64,000 nucleotides of DNA, taken from assembly GCA_027924585.1 (NCBI GenBank), contig BSBM01000826.1, positions 15,950,001 to 16,014,000 on the forward strand. Reading direction: 5' to 3'. Positions 46,251 to 56,900 of this stretch are shown in pieces. A program made the position numbers and the translations under genes. The notes beneath the pieces were generated by a model. It made no database searches and was not told the origin of the DNA. It was given only the letters and a program-made list of their open reading frames with translations. The DNA comes from Larix kaempferi. Its lineage: Eukaryota > Streptophyta > Pinopsida > Pinales > Pinaceae. The stretch's first letter is position 1. Every line of letters starts with the position of its first letter.

Positions 46251-46599
46251 AAATCCATCACTAATCTAAAAGAGACTTGCACACCCTTGGGTCTCCATTT
46301 CGGTAATGTATCTATCCACCCAATCCATGGATGAATAGGATTATTTGATTGTTGATAAAAATGGAATATGATTAGACACATTCTCCAAAGTTGATTCTTC
46401 TTCACATAAAGGAAAATCATGGTCCTCTTGTAGTGGAACAATTGCTTGGCCAATATCTTCCAAGAAATTTTGTTCCTCAATCTCCTACAAGTTTGAATGT
46501 TCCTTGTGTATAATCCTCTCTTGAAGATATTTTATCAAATCATGACTGTAGCCATCCATATAAATCTAATTTGAAATGGGGTTGGAGGAATAATGTGAT
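46251..46599 (-). pseudogene. G2 internal fragment between E and F
   Basis: Minus-strand text includes CLIIFHFYQQSNNPIHPWIG and FLYVKKNQLWRM. It continues the G2 leader/gag-like region and ends in GTGAT, the left TSD of F. Confidence 0.5.
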
Positions 46600-47417
46600 T
46601 GTTAGGATATTCCTATACTCCATCCTAGTCCTACCAGCATTTTCATCATTTGTATTTTAAGTCTTGAATGCATTTCTGTATGCAGCATGCATTCTACATG
46701 CAACATGCATGCATGCAATTGCATGCATCCTAGTCATCTGTCCCAGCACCTAGCCCCCAGTTAAATAGCCCTGGGAGCTTCTCACTAATCATTTTTAGCC
46801 CTCCTAGAGCTTAGTGCACCCTTCTTCCTTGAATTAAGGAATCCACTCGCCCTATCTCACCTACCATTTAGTTGTACTTCAGTTAGTTGAGTTATCTTCA
46901 GTTCTTTCCTTGATTTAAGGCTAGACTGACTCTCAACTGACTGTATCACTCCGTTGGACCTCCAATGAGACTAGATTGCTCATTCTAACTTCAGTTAGCT
47001 CCTCATGCATCCTCCACTGAGCCTCCTTCATTAAATTAGTGCCTCCATGTGCCAGTTACACTCAGTTACACCTACCACACTCAGTTAGACTCAGTTTGAC
47101 TGATGGTTGACAGTTACTTGTGCATTGATGACTCCACTGATGATGAGATAGACTTCTAGTTGTGCTTTGATGACACTCCAGTGATCTTTTGATCTCTCCA
47201 TGCAGGGTAATTCGAATTACACCCTTGGTATTCGAATCCTGTGCATTGTATCATTACTATTTTTACTATTCTGATTAATGAAACATGTGTGAATATTCTG
47301 CTCCTATCTGATTTCCATTGGATATATGTTCTGCTGCTCTATTCTCTTCTATTTTCCTAAATTTTTTCATTGTGAGGTTTACATCATCTCTTTGGATCCA
47401 CTGTGAGGATTTTCACA
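46600..47417 (+). repeat. Copia F 5' LTR
   Basis: TGTTAGGATATTCC...TTTCACA, 818 bp. It is longer than the 3' LTR by several small indels. Confidence 0.93.
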
Positions 47418-47430
47418 TGGTATCAGAGCC
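47418..47430 (+). other. Copia F primer-binding site
   Basis: TGGTATCAGAGCC directly follows the LTR. It is complementary to the initiator Met tRNA 3' end. Confidence 0.9.
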
Positions 47431-47534
47431 ATTTGAGAGTATATTCTATCTCCATTCTTGAGTGTTTTTTGCAGGTATTTCGAAGTTCCAGCAATTGCAG
47501 CAGTTTCACTTTTGCAGTCGTTCCAGCAGTGAAG

Positions 47535-48378
47535 ATGAGCAATTTGAATGCTCTTTCCTCCCCCATAATCCTCACTCCCTTCAATTACTTTGATTGGAAG
47601 AGTGAGATGAATTTACACCTACGTAATAGACAACTACATAGGTTGGTAATGGGAAAAGATGCCGAACCTCATTCAGCTATGGAGAAAACCAAGCATCTAA
47701 ATAAAATGGATGAATCCTTTGGTTACATATGCCTTCATATGTCTAAAGATCTATTGTTTCATGTTGAAGGATTGAAGACTCCAAATGATTTATGGACAAA
47801 ATTGGAGAGTCTCTTTGGAAAACAAGATGGGATAAGAGGCCATGCTCTCGAAAATGAATTGGTTTCCCTACAACCTAGAAATTTTGAGACCATTCAAGAA
47901 TTCTTCTCAAAATTTGGTTTTGCAATGCAAGCATTGTGGCATTACTAAAACTGATGATCAATTGGTGCTCTCCATTTTGAGCAAACTTGGATCTCAATTT
48001 TCCGTCTTTGTATCTACTTTCCATTCTGAGCAAATGTCAATCCCTGGATGGAAGATGCCAACCTTAGAAGTCTTTACTAAAGATCTCATTCAAGAAGAGG
48101 ACAAATTGATTAAAATGGGTGCCATCAAGGCCTCCAAAGATCTAGCTCTTCTAGCTGGAGAAGCAAGTAGGACAAATGTGAAAGGGAGGCAAAAAGACAA
48201 GGATAAGAAGACATCTAAATCCAAGCTGAATGATAAGTCAAGTCCATCAAAAGGAGCCTCCAGATCCAAGAAGGACAAACATAAGAGATCTGAATGTCCC
48301 TACTGCAAGAGAGGATACCATCTTGAGAAAGCTTACATGCACAAGAATATAGACCTACTAACCAAGCTTCTTGAATAG
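47535..48378 (+). pseudogene. Copia F gag
   Basis: The start MSNLNALSSPIILTPFNYFD at 47535 matches the family start in A and C. The frame is lost near 47918 (EFFSKF, then LVLQCKHCGITKTDD in the next frame). The rest of gag runs to the knuckle CPYCKRGYHLEKAY at about 48294-48335, where the fourth metal ligand Cys is Tyr, as in copia C. A TAG at 48376-48378 then breaks the link to protease. A basic, Lys/Ser-rich linker (DKDKKTSKSKLNDKSSPSKG) precedes the knuckle. Confidence 0.92.
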
Positions 48379-49074
48379 AACAAAATTGCTATTCCAAAAG
48401 ATGCAAAGATGTCTGATTCTAGAAGTGGATCTGATGGTCATGAGGATTTCCATGCATTGATGGCTGGTTTTTCAAAATCAAAGGCCCTCCTCATAGATTC
48501 TGGAGCCTCCAACCACATGGTTGCCTCTGAAGAATCATTTTCTTCTTCATATATCAAAGATGGGCCTACTATTCACATGGGAGACAACTCTCAGATCTCT
48601 TCCAAAGGATTGGGTACAATACATATGGAGCATGGCAAGTTCAAGAATGTTCTATTTGTTCCCTCCTTGAAAACAAATTTGGTGTCTATATATCAGATAA
48701 CTCACACCAAATCACCTGAGAAGGTGAATTTTGGTCACACAGTTGAGATTACAGAGATCTCTACTGGGAATACTATAGCGAAAGGGTTTGCAAATCATGC
48801 CTCCAAGGCATACGAGTTCTCTCATTTTCTGCCCTTCTCTCTTCCTACTCCTTCGGAATCTGATGAAGATTCAAGTGACTCTTCTTCTAATGAAGATGAA
48901 GATGAAGATGAAGATCTTGATGTTGAGATCAAAGTTCAAGAACATTCAAATTTAGATCCAGAACCAACACATGTTCTCAATCCAAAGAAAAGGCCAACAT
49001 GGGATCACACAGTCCTTGCAACTACTGAGAACACAGTTGAGGATTCATCTACTCACAGAACTACCATATTTTAG
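48379..49074 (+). pseudogene. Copia F protease fused to acidic linker
   Basis: The ORF begins MSDSRSGSDGHEDF at 48409, but the frame is simply the continuation of gag after the TAG. It contains the protease site LLIDSGASNHMVAS with intact Asp-Ser-Gly. The pre-integrase text (HTKSPEKVNFGHTVEITEIS, YEFSHFLPF) then jumps directly to an acidic Ser/Asp/Glu tract (SDEDSSDSSSNEDEDEDED) that in full-length relatives lies between integrase and RT. This marks the left edge of the internal deletion, near 48845. It ends at TAG 49072-49074. Confidence 0.9.
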
Positions 49075-49363
49075 CATCATGCCAACCTTGCATTATGCCA
49101 TCTACCTCTCCATGAGAGATGCAACATGATGGTGGGGTCCACTCTTCCATCCCTTGGGAAGACTCATCATGATCCATTTGTTCCAGTGGAAGAAAGGTTT
49201 CCTGAAAGACTTGGTTCATCCAACACATTCTCTACATGGTGGGAGGCACATCAGAAGACCAGATCCAAATCTAGGACCTGCTTTGGCATCCTACAGAGGA
49301 TCAAATTGCCAAGTTTTTTGCAAAAGTTTTCACTGATGAAAGCTTCCTTCTTTTCTGCTTAGT
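49075..49363 (+). pseudogene. Copia F RNase H C-terminal remnant
   Basis: After unrelated-looking text (SLGKTHHDPFVPVEERF) the end reads DQIAKFFAKVFTDESF, which corresponds to EQIADIFTKSFTEKKF in copia C and EQTADIFTKCFTEKTF in copia A. This is the last conserved piece of copia pol. It shows the deletion ran from after protease to the end of RNase H in at least two steps. Confidence 0.7.
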
Positions 49364-49529
49364 ATGATAGTTCTTTAAGTTATTTACTGTTCGTTTGAGG
49401 GGGGTATTTTTCCTATGAGGTTTTTCCCATTTCCTCAATTTATGGATAGTTCTTATTTTATCATTTATTTGATTGTATTGGGTGACCTTTGGTCCTAGTT
49501 ACTAGGTCCTAGGATGGATTAAGGGGGGG

Positions 49530-50307
49530 TGTTAGGATATTCCTATACTCCATCATAGTCCTAACATCATTTTCATTTTCAGTATTGCGTGCATTTCTGC
49601 ATGCAGCATGAATTCTGCATGCATGCATCCTAGTCATCAGTCCTAGCACCTAGCCCCCAGTTAGCTAGCCCCGGGAGCTTCTCACTAATCAGTTTTATCC
49701 CTCCTAGAGCTTATTGCACCCTTCTTCCTCGAATTAAGGAAGCCACTCGCCCTCTCTCACCTACCATTCAGTTGTACTTCAGTTAGTTCAGTTATCTTCA
49801 GCTCTTTCCTTGATTCAAGGCTAGACTGACTCTCAACTGACTGTATCACTCCGATGGATCTCCAGTGAGACTAGATTGCTCATTCTAACTTCAGTTAGCT
49901 CCTCATGCACCCTCCACTGAGCCTCCTTCATTTAGTTAGTGCCTCCATGTGCCAGTTACACCTACCACACTCAATTTGACTCAGTTTGACTGATGGTTGA
50001 CAGTTACTTGTGCATTGATGACTCCACCGATGATGAGAGAGGCTTCTAGTTGTGCTTTGATGACACTCTAGTGATCTTTTGATCTCTCCATGCAGGATAA
50101 TTTGAATTACACCCATGGTATTTGAATCCTGTGCATTGTATCATTATTGTTTTTACTATTTTGATTAATGAAACATGTGTGAATATTCTGCTCTTATCTA
50201 ATTTCCATTTGATCTATGTTCTACTACTCTATTATCTTCTATTTTCCTAAATTATTTCATTGTGAGGTTTACATCATCTCTTTGGATACACTGTGAAGAT
50301 TTTCATA
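49530..50307 (+). repeat. Copia F 3' LTR
   Basis: 778 bp, preceded by PPT AAGGGGGGG at 49521-49529. It ends TTTCATA. Confidence 0.92.
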
Positions 50308-50312
50308 GTGAT

Positions 50313-51581
50313 CCCCCTAATTCCAGATGAAGTTGTAACAACTTCGTGGCCTTGTCTTCTGCGATTTTGAGAACTAGATCTTTGTCCATTAAAATATGTA
50401 AGTAATCTGATTTCAGTATTACGATTTATTCTTGTATGATGCACAATTCATTGCTAAAAACTCTTTTAACCAATCCTCTATGCCTCTCCTCCAATTGGGT
50501 CCTCCTCACAAGGTCTTCAACAACCTTATGTGCAACATCGGTTCTTGCCAATACCTGCAACACCTTCTCTTTTGAGACTAAAATTTGACTTTCAAAATCA
50601 TGCAATGGAAACTTCTCAACATTGTGTATGCTTCCATATGTGGTCTCATCCAACTCATGAGATTCATGCAAACTCCTATCCATCAATTTGGTCCTTTCAC
50701 CGAAATTATCTTCGACACCAACATTTTGAATCTTAACTTTGGGAGATTCTTCCATGAAAATATTCTCATTAGAAGTAGTTGCAATCTCATGATGATACAA
50801 AGGAATTTTACTATTGAAAAAATAAGAATTATATTCATAACTCTGTGTTACATATTTGACGAAACTGGATGTAGGTTCGGCTTCATCTTCTTCAAGCTCT
50901 GCTTCTAGACATTTTTCCTCTATTTGGAAATCTTCCCAGAGTGGCTTACACTCCTCCTTAGGTGTCTCTTCTTATTTCTTCTCTAATGTATCCATGAACT
51001 AGTTAGTGAAGCCACATGGTTCAAATTTTGATGGATTTTTTCTCCTTTCATGTTCATTAGAAGGATTAACAGTGATAGTGGATGTACTTCCCTTAGAACC
51101 AATTTCTTTAGAAGGATTTTTGGAGTCTTTCTTCGGAGACAAACCACAGAAGATTCTCTTGAGATTTCACATTCTAGATGGTGATGTTAAGGTATCTTTA
51201 ATATTATGCACACTCCTCTCAAGATATTGAAGTGTCTTATCATGTTCCTTGAGTTACTCCTTCTATGTAGGCTCCTTTCTTTCTACTAGTCTAGCCATTG
51301 GTGGACTATGCAACCTATCATCTCTGTAGGAGCAGTCACATAAAGATTCATACTCCTCATGTGAAGCATGCAAAAATCCACTTTTGGTTGCAGATCCTAA
51401 ATAAATGTAAATTTCATTTTCATTGGGGAAGGACTCTTCCCTTCAATCCAATTCCCAATCATCATCAATGCAACCAATCTCATAGCTGCAATTTCTTCTT
51501 TGTCGAAATATGTGATCTGCAATATTCTTCAAATGAGATATTTATGTTACATAGGTGCAGAGGAACATGCTCTAATACCAC
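50313..51581 (-). pseudogene. G2 5' internal region: PBS and acidic leader ORF debris
   Basis: On the minus strand a degenerate PBS TGGTATTAGAGC lies one base inside the LTR edge (51569-51580). Below it are broken frames of a charged, Glu/Lys-rich protein. The longest ORF (50426-50800, 124 codons) has text such as DVAHKVVEDLVRRTQLEERH and SHELDETTYGSIHNVEKF. I recognise no domain. Its position after the PBS suggests a gag or leader product. Several stops break it. Confidence 0.5.
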
Positions 51582-52891
51582 TGTAATGTACCTAATATGA
51601 TCACAGGCACATTAACTCAAAATTTGCAAAAAATAAAAAACAGTGGATTACTTGGAACAACTGGCTAGCTAGTTTGACTAGAATTCTGGAGGAAAATACC
51701 AAACAACACTAGACACTCCCAATTTCTCCCAAGATGAATTTCAGATCTTCTAGGATGAAAATTATATGACAAAAATTCCATTACTTCGACATTGGAACAT
51801 TTATGGGTGCTTCACGTCTGGGAATATTTCTTTGGCAAAGCCAAGGCTATCAATGCACATTCCCCAAGGAATTCTATGGAAACCCAAGGATTTTGGTGCT
51901 TACTGGAAGTAATCAGACCTGAAAAAGGATAAATGGACTGTCCCACTCTTCTACAGAAAATCTACAAAGTTTTAGAATTGAATTGATAGGGTTTGGAGGT
52001 TAGAAAGTCAAGTGCGCTATCTAGTACTGCTCAACTAGTTAACTTCCAAGATTTTCCAAACGACCCTAGAGGGTCACTAATTTATGAATTAAGGTTTGGT
52101 ATGGATTCAATAGGGTCTTAATAACCTGTACAAGCCTACAAAATAAAAATTGGACATATAGAAGATGATTAATTGCATTAAAATTGGAAACTAGCTAGAT
52201 TTGGCATTGTAATGAGCATAGGGTACTAAGTAAATCATTAACAATAACAGTTTAATTACAGAACCACGAGCATAATTATGTAATTAATTTGAATACTATT
52301 TAATAGACATTACAAATCTGTAATAATAGCAGCAATCACTCACTAATATGCACCCCTCCTTGGGAAAATACAAAGTAGAACAGTAGGCACAATAAAAACC
52401 AGTACATTCACTCACTGAAGAACAAGAGTGCACTCAAATGGAGAAGGTTTGGATCTAAAATAACATGAAATGGATTGCAATAAACTCAATGATAATGGAT
52501 AAATTCCATTCTCCTCAAAATATAGCTGATCTCTAAACTAGTTGGTAGCAATAGGGGAAAATCTCCCAAATGATTGACAAGGGGCACATATCCCAAGTCT
52601 AGAGAAGCTTCAAGCTCTTGAATTTGAATGATCGGACTAAAAAAATATGTGAAATGGAGTTTTCATTATTCTTTTATAAACATCGAGTAGCTTTGGACTC
52701 CTAGAATTTTCTCCAAAAATAATAATAAAATTTGAATAATATGAGATAATAATCACCCATGACACATTGGCATCCTTTCTAATGTTATTTTACCAAGTAT
52801 CATTTACCATCCTTGAAATTAAAATTAGACGTGATTAGCTTTATTTTTGGGTGATTTATACCATCATGTGGACCCACTCTATCCTCAAATG
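51582..52891 (-). repeat. G2 5' LTR, truncated
   Basis: It aligns with the three-piece 3' LTR from its TGTAATGTACC start to CCTCAAATG. It is cut at 52892 by an insertion beginning TGTTGAAATTTGG. The expected last 522 bp, equivalent to 31295-31816, are not in the window. Confidence 0.82.
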
Positions 52892-53374
52892 TGTTGAAAT
52901 TTGGTTGAGCTTTGATCTTTAATTCTTTTAGATGTGGATACTTGAAGCAATGACACAATTCAATCCATGAAATTCATAAAACCATAACACAAGATATACC
53001 CTGGGGAAAATCCTCAAAATTATGAGAAACAAAACCCCAACAATTCTTCTCAGTATAATATAATGGCTAGTAGAGAATGATTTATTTTACAACATAGAAG
53101 ATTGATTTCAGAAGATAAGAGATCACCAAAATTCTTGGTGAAGATACAGAAGAAATAGAGAAGAGATATCAATCGGATGTGCACCCAACACAACAATAAT
53201 AATCATGAACAATACCCTGCACAAAGAGAAGTGCCTTTCCTTCACACTGGATTCAACAATCATGTATAACATATTTATACATTCTTCTCTTCTATATTTA
53301 ACTTCTAACTTGAAGATAAAATCGCCCACAAACTGGATGTATTAATATTGCATGGAGTGGTGCACCCCACTTCT
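52892..53374 (-). mobile_element. Partial LTR-like insertion H
   Basis: It starts TGTTGAAATTT exactly where the G2 LTR alignment stops, and the AAATG before it is the candidate TSD. It contains GGGGAAAATCCTC, CAAAACCCCAACAATTCTTC and CAGTATAATATAATGGC, a layout like the B-family LTR (GGGGAAAACCATAAAGG, CAACTTC). It is cut at 53375 by the CACTA element. The other end is not seen. Orientation is inferred from the resemblance. Confidence 0.55.
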
Positions 53375-53384
53375 CACTACAAGA
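53375..53384 (+). repeat. CACTA terminal inverted repeat (5')
   Basis: CACTACAAGA, the canonical plant CACTA end, is preceded by TCT. Confidence 0.85.
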
Positions 53385-53397
53385 TTTGAACCCAAAA

Positions 53398-53760
53398 TCC
53401 GACGACATCATACGAAAAGGACTGTGTCGTCGGATTTCACCTTCAAAATTACGAAATTTGATGATTTTTTTTTAAATTGAGAGAAGGCGTCGTCAGATAT
53501 CCGACGGATCTTGGATATCTGACGAGGTCCCTGGCATAGTGACCAATGTCGTCGGATATCCAACCTAATATTAAGCTTGTGGGTGTCGGATATCCGACAA
53601 TATATTATGGTCCTATCCATTGGCTATCCGACGATAATAGATACCTGAGACTGTCATATATCCGACAGCATATGACTCCCTAGCATTTCGGATATCCGAC
53701 ATCTAATCTCCAACGGTAACTAAGTTCAAGATGTCAGATATCCGATGGACTATTAAATTT
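53398..53760 (+). repeat. CACTA subterminal repeats
   Basis: About ten copies of a GTCGGATATCCGAC-type palindromic motif, in both orientations, occur over 360 bp (for example near 53425, 53490, 53550, 53587, 53624, 53660, 53690 and 53735). In characterised En/Spm elements, such repeats bind the TNPA-type protein. Here that role is inferred. Confidence 0.8.
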
Positions 53761-53956
53761 TAAAACCTATAAATTTCGAAACATTCTGACATGTTTGCTA
53801 TACAAGTGACGGTTTGCGGAAGTTTTTTTATTCAGCGGACTATTTTTCGGCAGACTATTTATCATTATTTCCATTGTTTTTTTTTATTTCAGTGAGCGAA
53901 GTGTGGAGCTTGATTTTATAAGATCGATAATATTCATTCAAGCTCTTTACGAGAAA

Positions 53957-56900
53957 ATGTCAACTACCAATATTCCTGATCCAGACGAACAAAATCGACA
54001 ATTGCTTGCTAGATTGTGGGAAGGAGTGAAAAGAAGGGCTCATGGGAAATGCTATTGTCCATGTAATCAATGCAGGGGCTTTAAGAGGAGAAGAATTTTG
54101 ATCACAATAGCCATAAAACATTTTTGGGAACATGGACATGCTGAGGGGGGACATGAATATCATCCATTTGTAAGTTTTGCATTATGTATGTTTTTATTTT
54201 GATTGCTTTTGTAAATGTATGTATTATTTTAATATTTCTTATATTAATTTTTATCTATTGATCATGGTTTCAATAGATGGGGGACTAACATGGACAATAA
54301 ATATCATTTTAATATTTAATATTTATTATAATAATTTTTTCTTGTGTACATGTTGAATCTAGGGTATAGTAGAAATAACGGTAATAGAAATAATAGAAAT
54401 AACGACTATATTGGCATGTTGTTTCTCTTCTATTTATAGAAATCATAGCATCGTTTATCTTACCTTAGTGGACAGTATGGGAAATTTTGAGTTATATTTG
54501 AGTATCTTTGCTCAGTAATTGGGTGAATTTTTATGTCTCTTGGATAGTTTGGATGCACCTATTTGACCAATAGTACAATTGGTCATTGTTCTTTTCATCC
54601 CTAAAGTAGTGACTAGACCCTTCCAGTTTCCCCTTTTTATCTAACTGTAGAGACCACTCATGAAAAGAGTCATTTTTAACCTGCTATTTTTAGTTTTTCT
54701 TGTATTTTTCTCTTCTTGTTTGTATTACACTCAAAGGTAATAATAAAGAGTAGTTGATTGATCTATTTGATTGAATGCATGTTTTGTTTACCAAGAAAAA
54801 TCAGAGCACCTCACTTCTCTAAATCAAAAAATAAAACATGAACATTACAGTACTGATTGCATTGTTGATTATATAATATTCTCTACTAACCATACAAAAT
54901 TTGTTTAATTTTAAATGCATCACAAAAATGTTTTCATTTTGCGTTTGAAATTTTTACATTTTGTGTTTGAATTTCTTATATTAACTTTTATCTATTGGTG
55001 GTTTCATGTAATTTTAAAGGAAAGAAATCCTACGGCATATCATCCGGAGGAAGTGCTTCCAGAATAAGTACTGGAGGAACATGGAGCTATGAATAATGGA
55101 GAACAAGTTAATGATCATATTGAAGAAGATGATCATACTGATAACAGAGTTGAAGATGGTGTTACAAATACTTTGATCCATGATTCATTTAATGTTAGAA
55201 TGGATGATCATCATCATCATCATCATGAAAATGATGATCATTTTGATGATATTCATGATATACCTCTTCTTGAGAAGGCATACGAATGCCTTTATGAGCG
55301 CTCCAACACAAATCTTCTCTCTGCCATATTGTTGATAATGAACTTGAAGGTTATGAATGGTGTTTCAAACATATCAGTCACATAGATTTTAAGGTATGTA
55401 ATATATTCCATCACATAATATATATGATCGTCTAATAATTTTATTGTTAATTCATAAGTCAAATTAATACAGATGAAATGTGTTTCATTAATATTATTTC
55501 TATATTATATTAACTAGATAATTATTTTAATTTGTTGTAGCATGATAGGTGAATATTTGTTACCACCATCAAATATTTTACCTCACACAAATCGAGATTT
55601 ATCTGCCATCATGAAAGAAATTGGAATGTAGTATGAAGCCATTCATGCATGCCCCAATGACCATGTTCTATATTATAATCAACATGAATTTGCAACAGAA
55701 TGTCCTTATTGTAATATCAGTAGATATCGAACAGATCAAGTAACAAAAAAGGTGCCTCGCAAGGTTCTTCATTATATTCCCATTATTCCACGTTTGCAAC
55801 AACTGTTCAGGTGCAAAAACATAGCGCAGTTTATGGATTACCATGCACAGAACAGAATTCAAGACAACATTATTCGGATGCTTGCAGATGGGTCTGCTTT
55901 TAGAGATATGGAGGAAAAATGGCCTCACTTTAAAGAAGAACCTCGTAATCTTAGGATTTCTTTGGAAGTCGACGGTGTCAATCCATTTGCAGATATGAGA
56001 TCCGTTTACTCAGTGTGGCCTATTTTTGTTATCAACAACAACATTCCTCCATGGTTGTCAATAAAGAGGGAGCACATAATGTTGTCGATGATTGTTCCAG
56101 GTATATTGTGTCTACAGTTTTTTTTTTTGATGTAGTGGTATCTCATTTGTCGTATTTTGTCGCATAATGTCATATATATATTTATTGTTTTTCTCTTGTG
56201 CAATATGTTTTATATATCTAAATGGTACGTCTCATAATTATATTTTTTATATGTTCATATCAATCAAGTAAGTACCAAGTTAAAGATATGGATGTATATA
56301 TCGAACCTCTTATTGACGAGCTACTAAAGTTATGGAATGGAATCACTATGTATGACGTATCTAGACCAATACAACAAAGGAAATTTCAATTCCATGCAAT
56401 GCTTGTATGGACAATACATGATGCCCCAGGGTTAACCCAGTTTTGCGGTATGTAATTATAAGTTCCACTTTATTTGCATTTAATTTTATGAACTAGTTAA
56501 TATACTATGCACGCATCTTTTTCTAAATAATCCATTCATTTTGTATATAATTATAATTGACATAGATATTCCATCTCTTTATGCAGGTCTTCAGACAAAG
56601 GGGAAATTTGCATGTCCAGTTTGTGGTCCTCATATAAAATCTCGTCGTTCAAAAAGATTAGGAAAGGAGGTGTTTGATGAGTATGGGCACTTCCTCTCTA
56701 AGAATCACATGTATCGAACTACTGAAAAACATCTGTTCAATGGCAAGCAAGAGAATGCATTAAAACCACAGAGAATGACACCTCACATATGGAAGTTGCA
56801 ATATAATAGAAATCGTCAAGGTACGTATAATGAATCATCGTATATGATATGTTATATTGTATTTTTTTTTATTGTGTGTTGTTTATTGTAATTGATATTG

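Larger units (their letters stand above)
46600..50307 (+). mobile_element. Copia F, internally deleted derivative
   Basis: The TSD GTGAT (46595-46599 and 50308-50312) is exact. The LTRs are 46600-47417 (818 bp) and 49530-50307 (778 bp, the terminal CA mutated to TA). The PBS is TGGTATCAGAGCC (47418-47430) and the PPT is AAGGGGGGG (49521-49529). The inside is only 2.1 kb: gag, protease, then the acidic IN-RT linker and the RNase H tail. Integrase, RT and most of RNase H are gone. It is the same clade as A and C. Confidence 0.95.
9676..52891 (-). mobile_element. Host gypsy-like element G2, split by nested insertions
   Basis: G2 is an LTR element on the minus strand. Its 3' LTR is in three pieces (9676-10017, 15915-16460, 30903-31816). 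Its internal region is in four pieces (31817-33434, 41991-42164, 46251-46599, 50313-51581). Its 5' LTR is 51582-52891, truncated. The two LTRs align over long stretches, for example TGTAATGTA(A/C)CTAATATGATCAC at their left ends and the GATAATCACCCATGACACATT text near 31150 and 52750. Own sequence totals about 6.5 kb. The internal region holds an integrase C-terminus with chromodomain-like tail and leader/gag-like debris, but no RT, so it is a non-autonomous derivative. The left TSD candidate is AAGTG (9671-9675). The right flank is hidden by the insertion at 52892. Confidence 0.82.
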
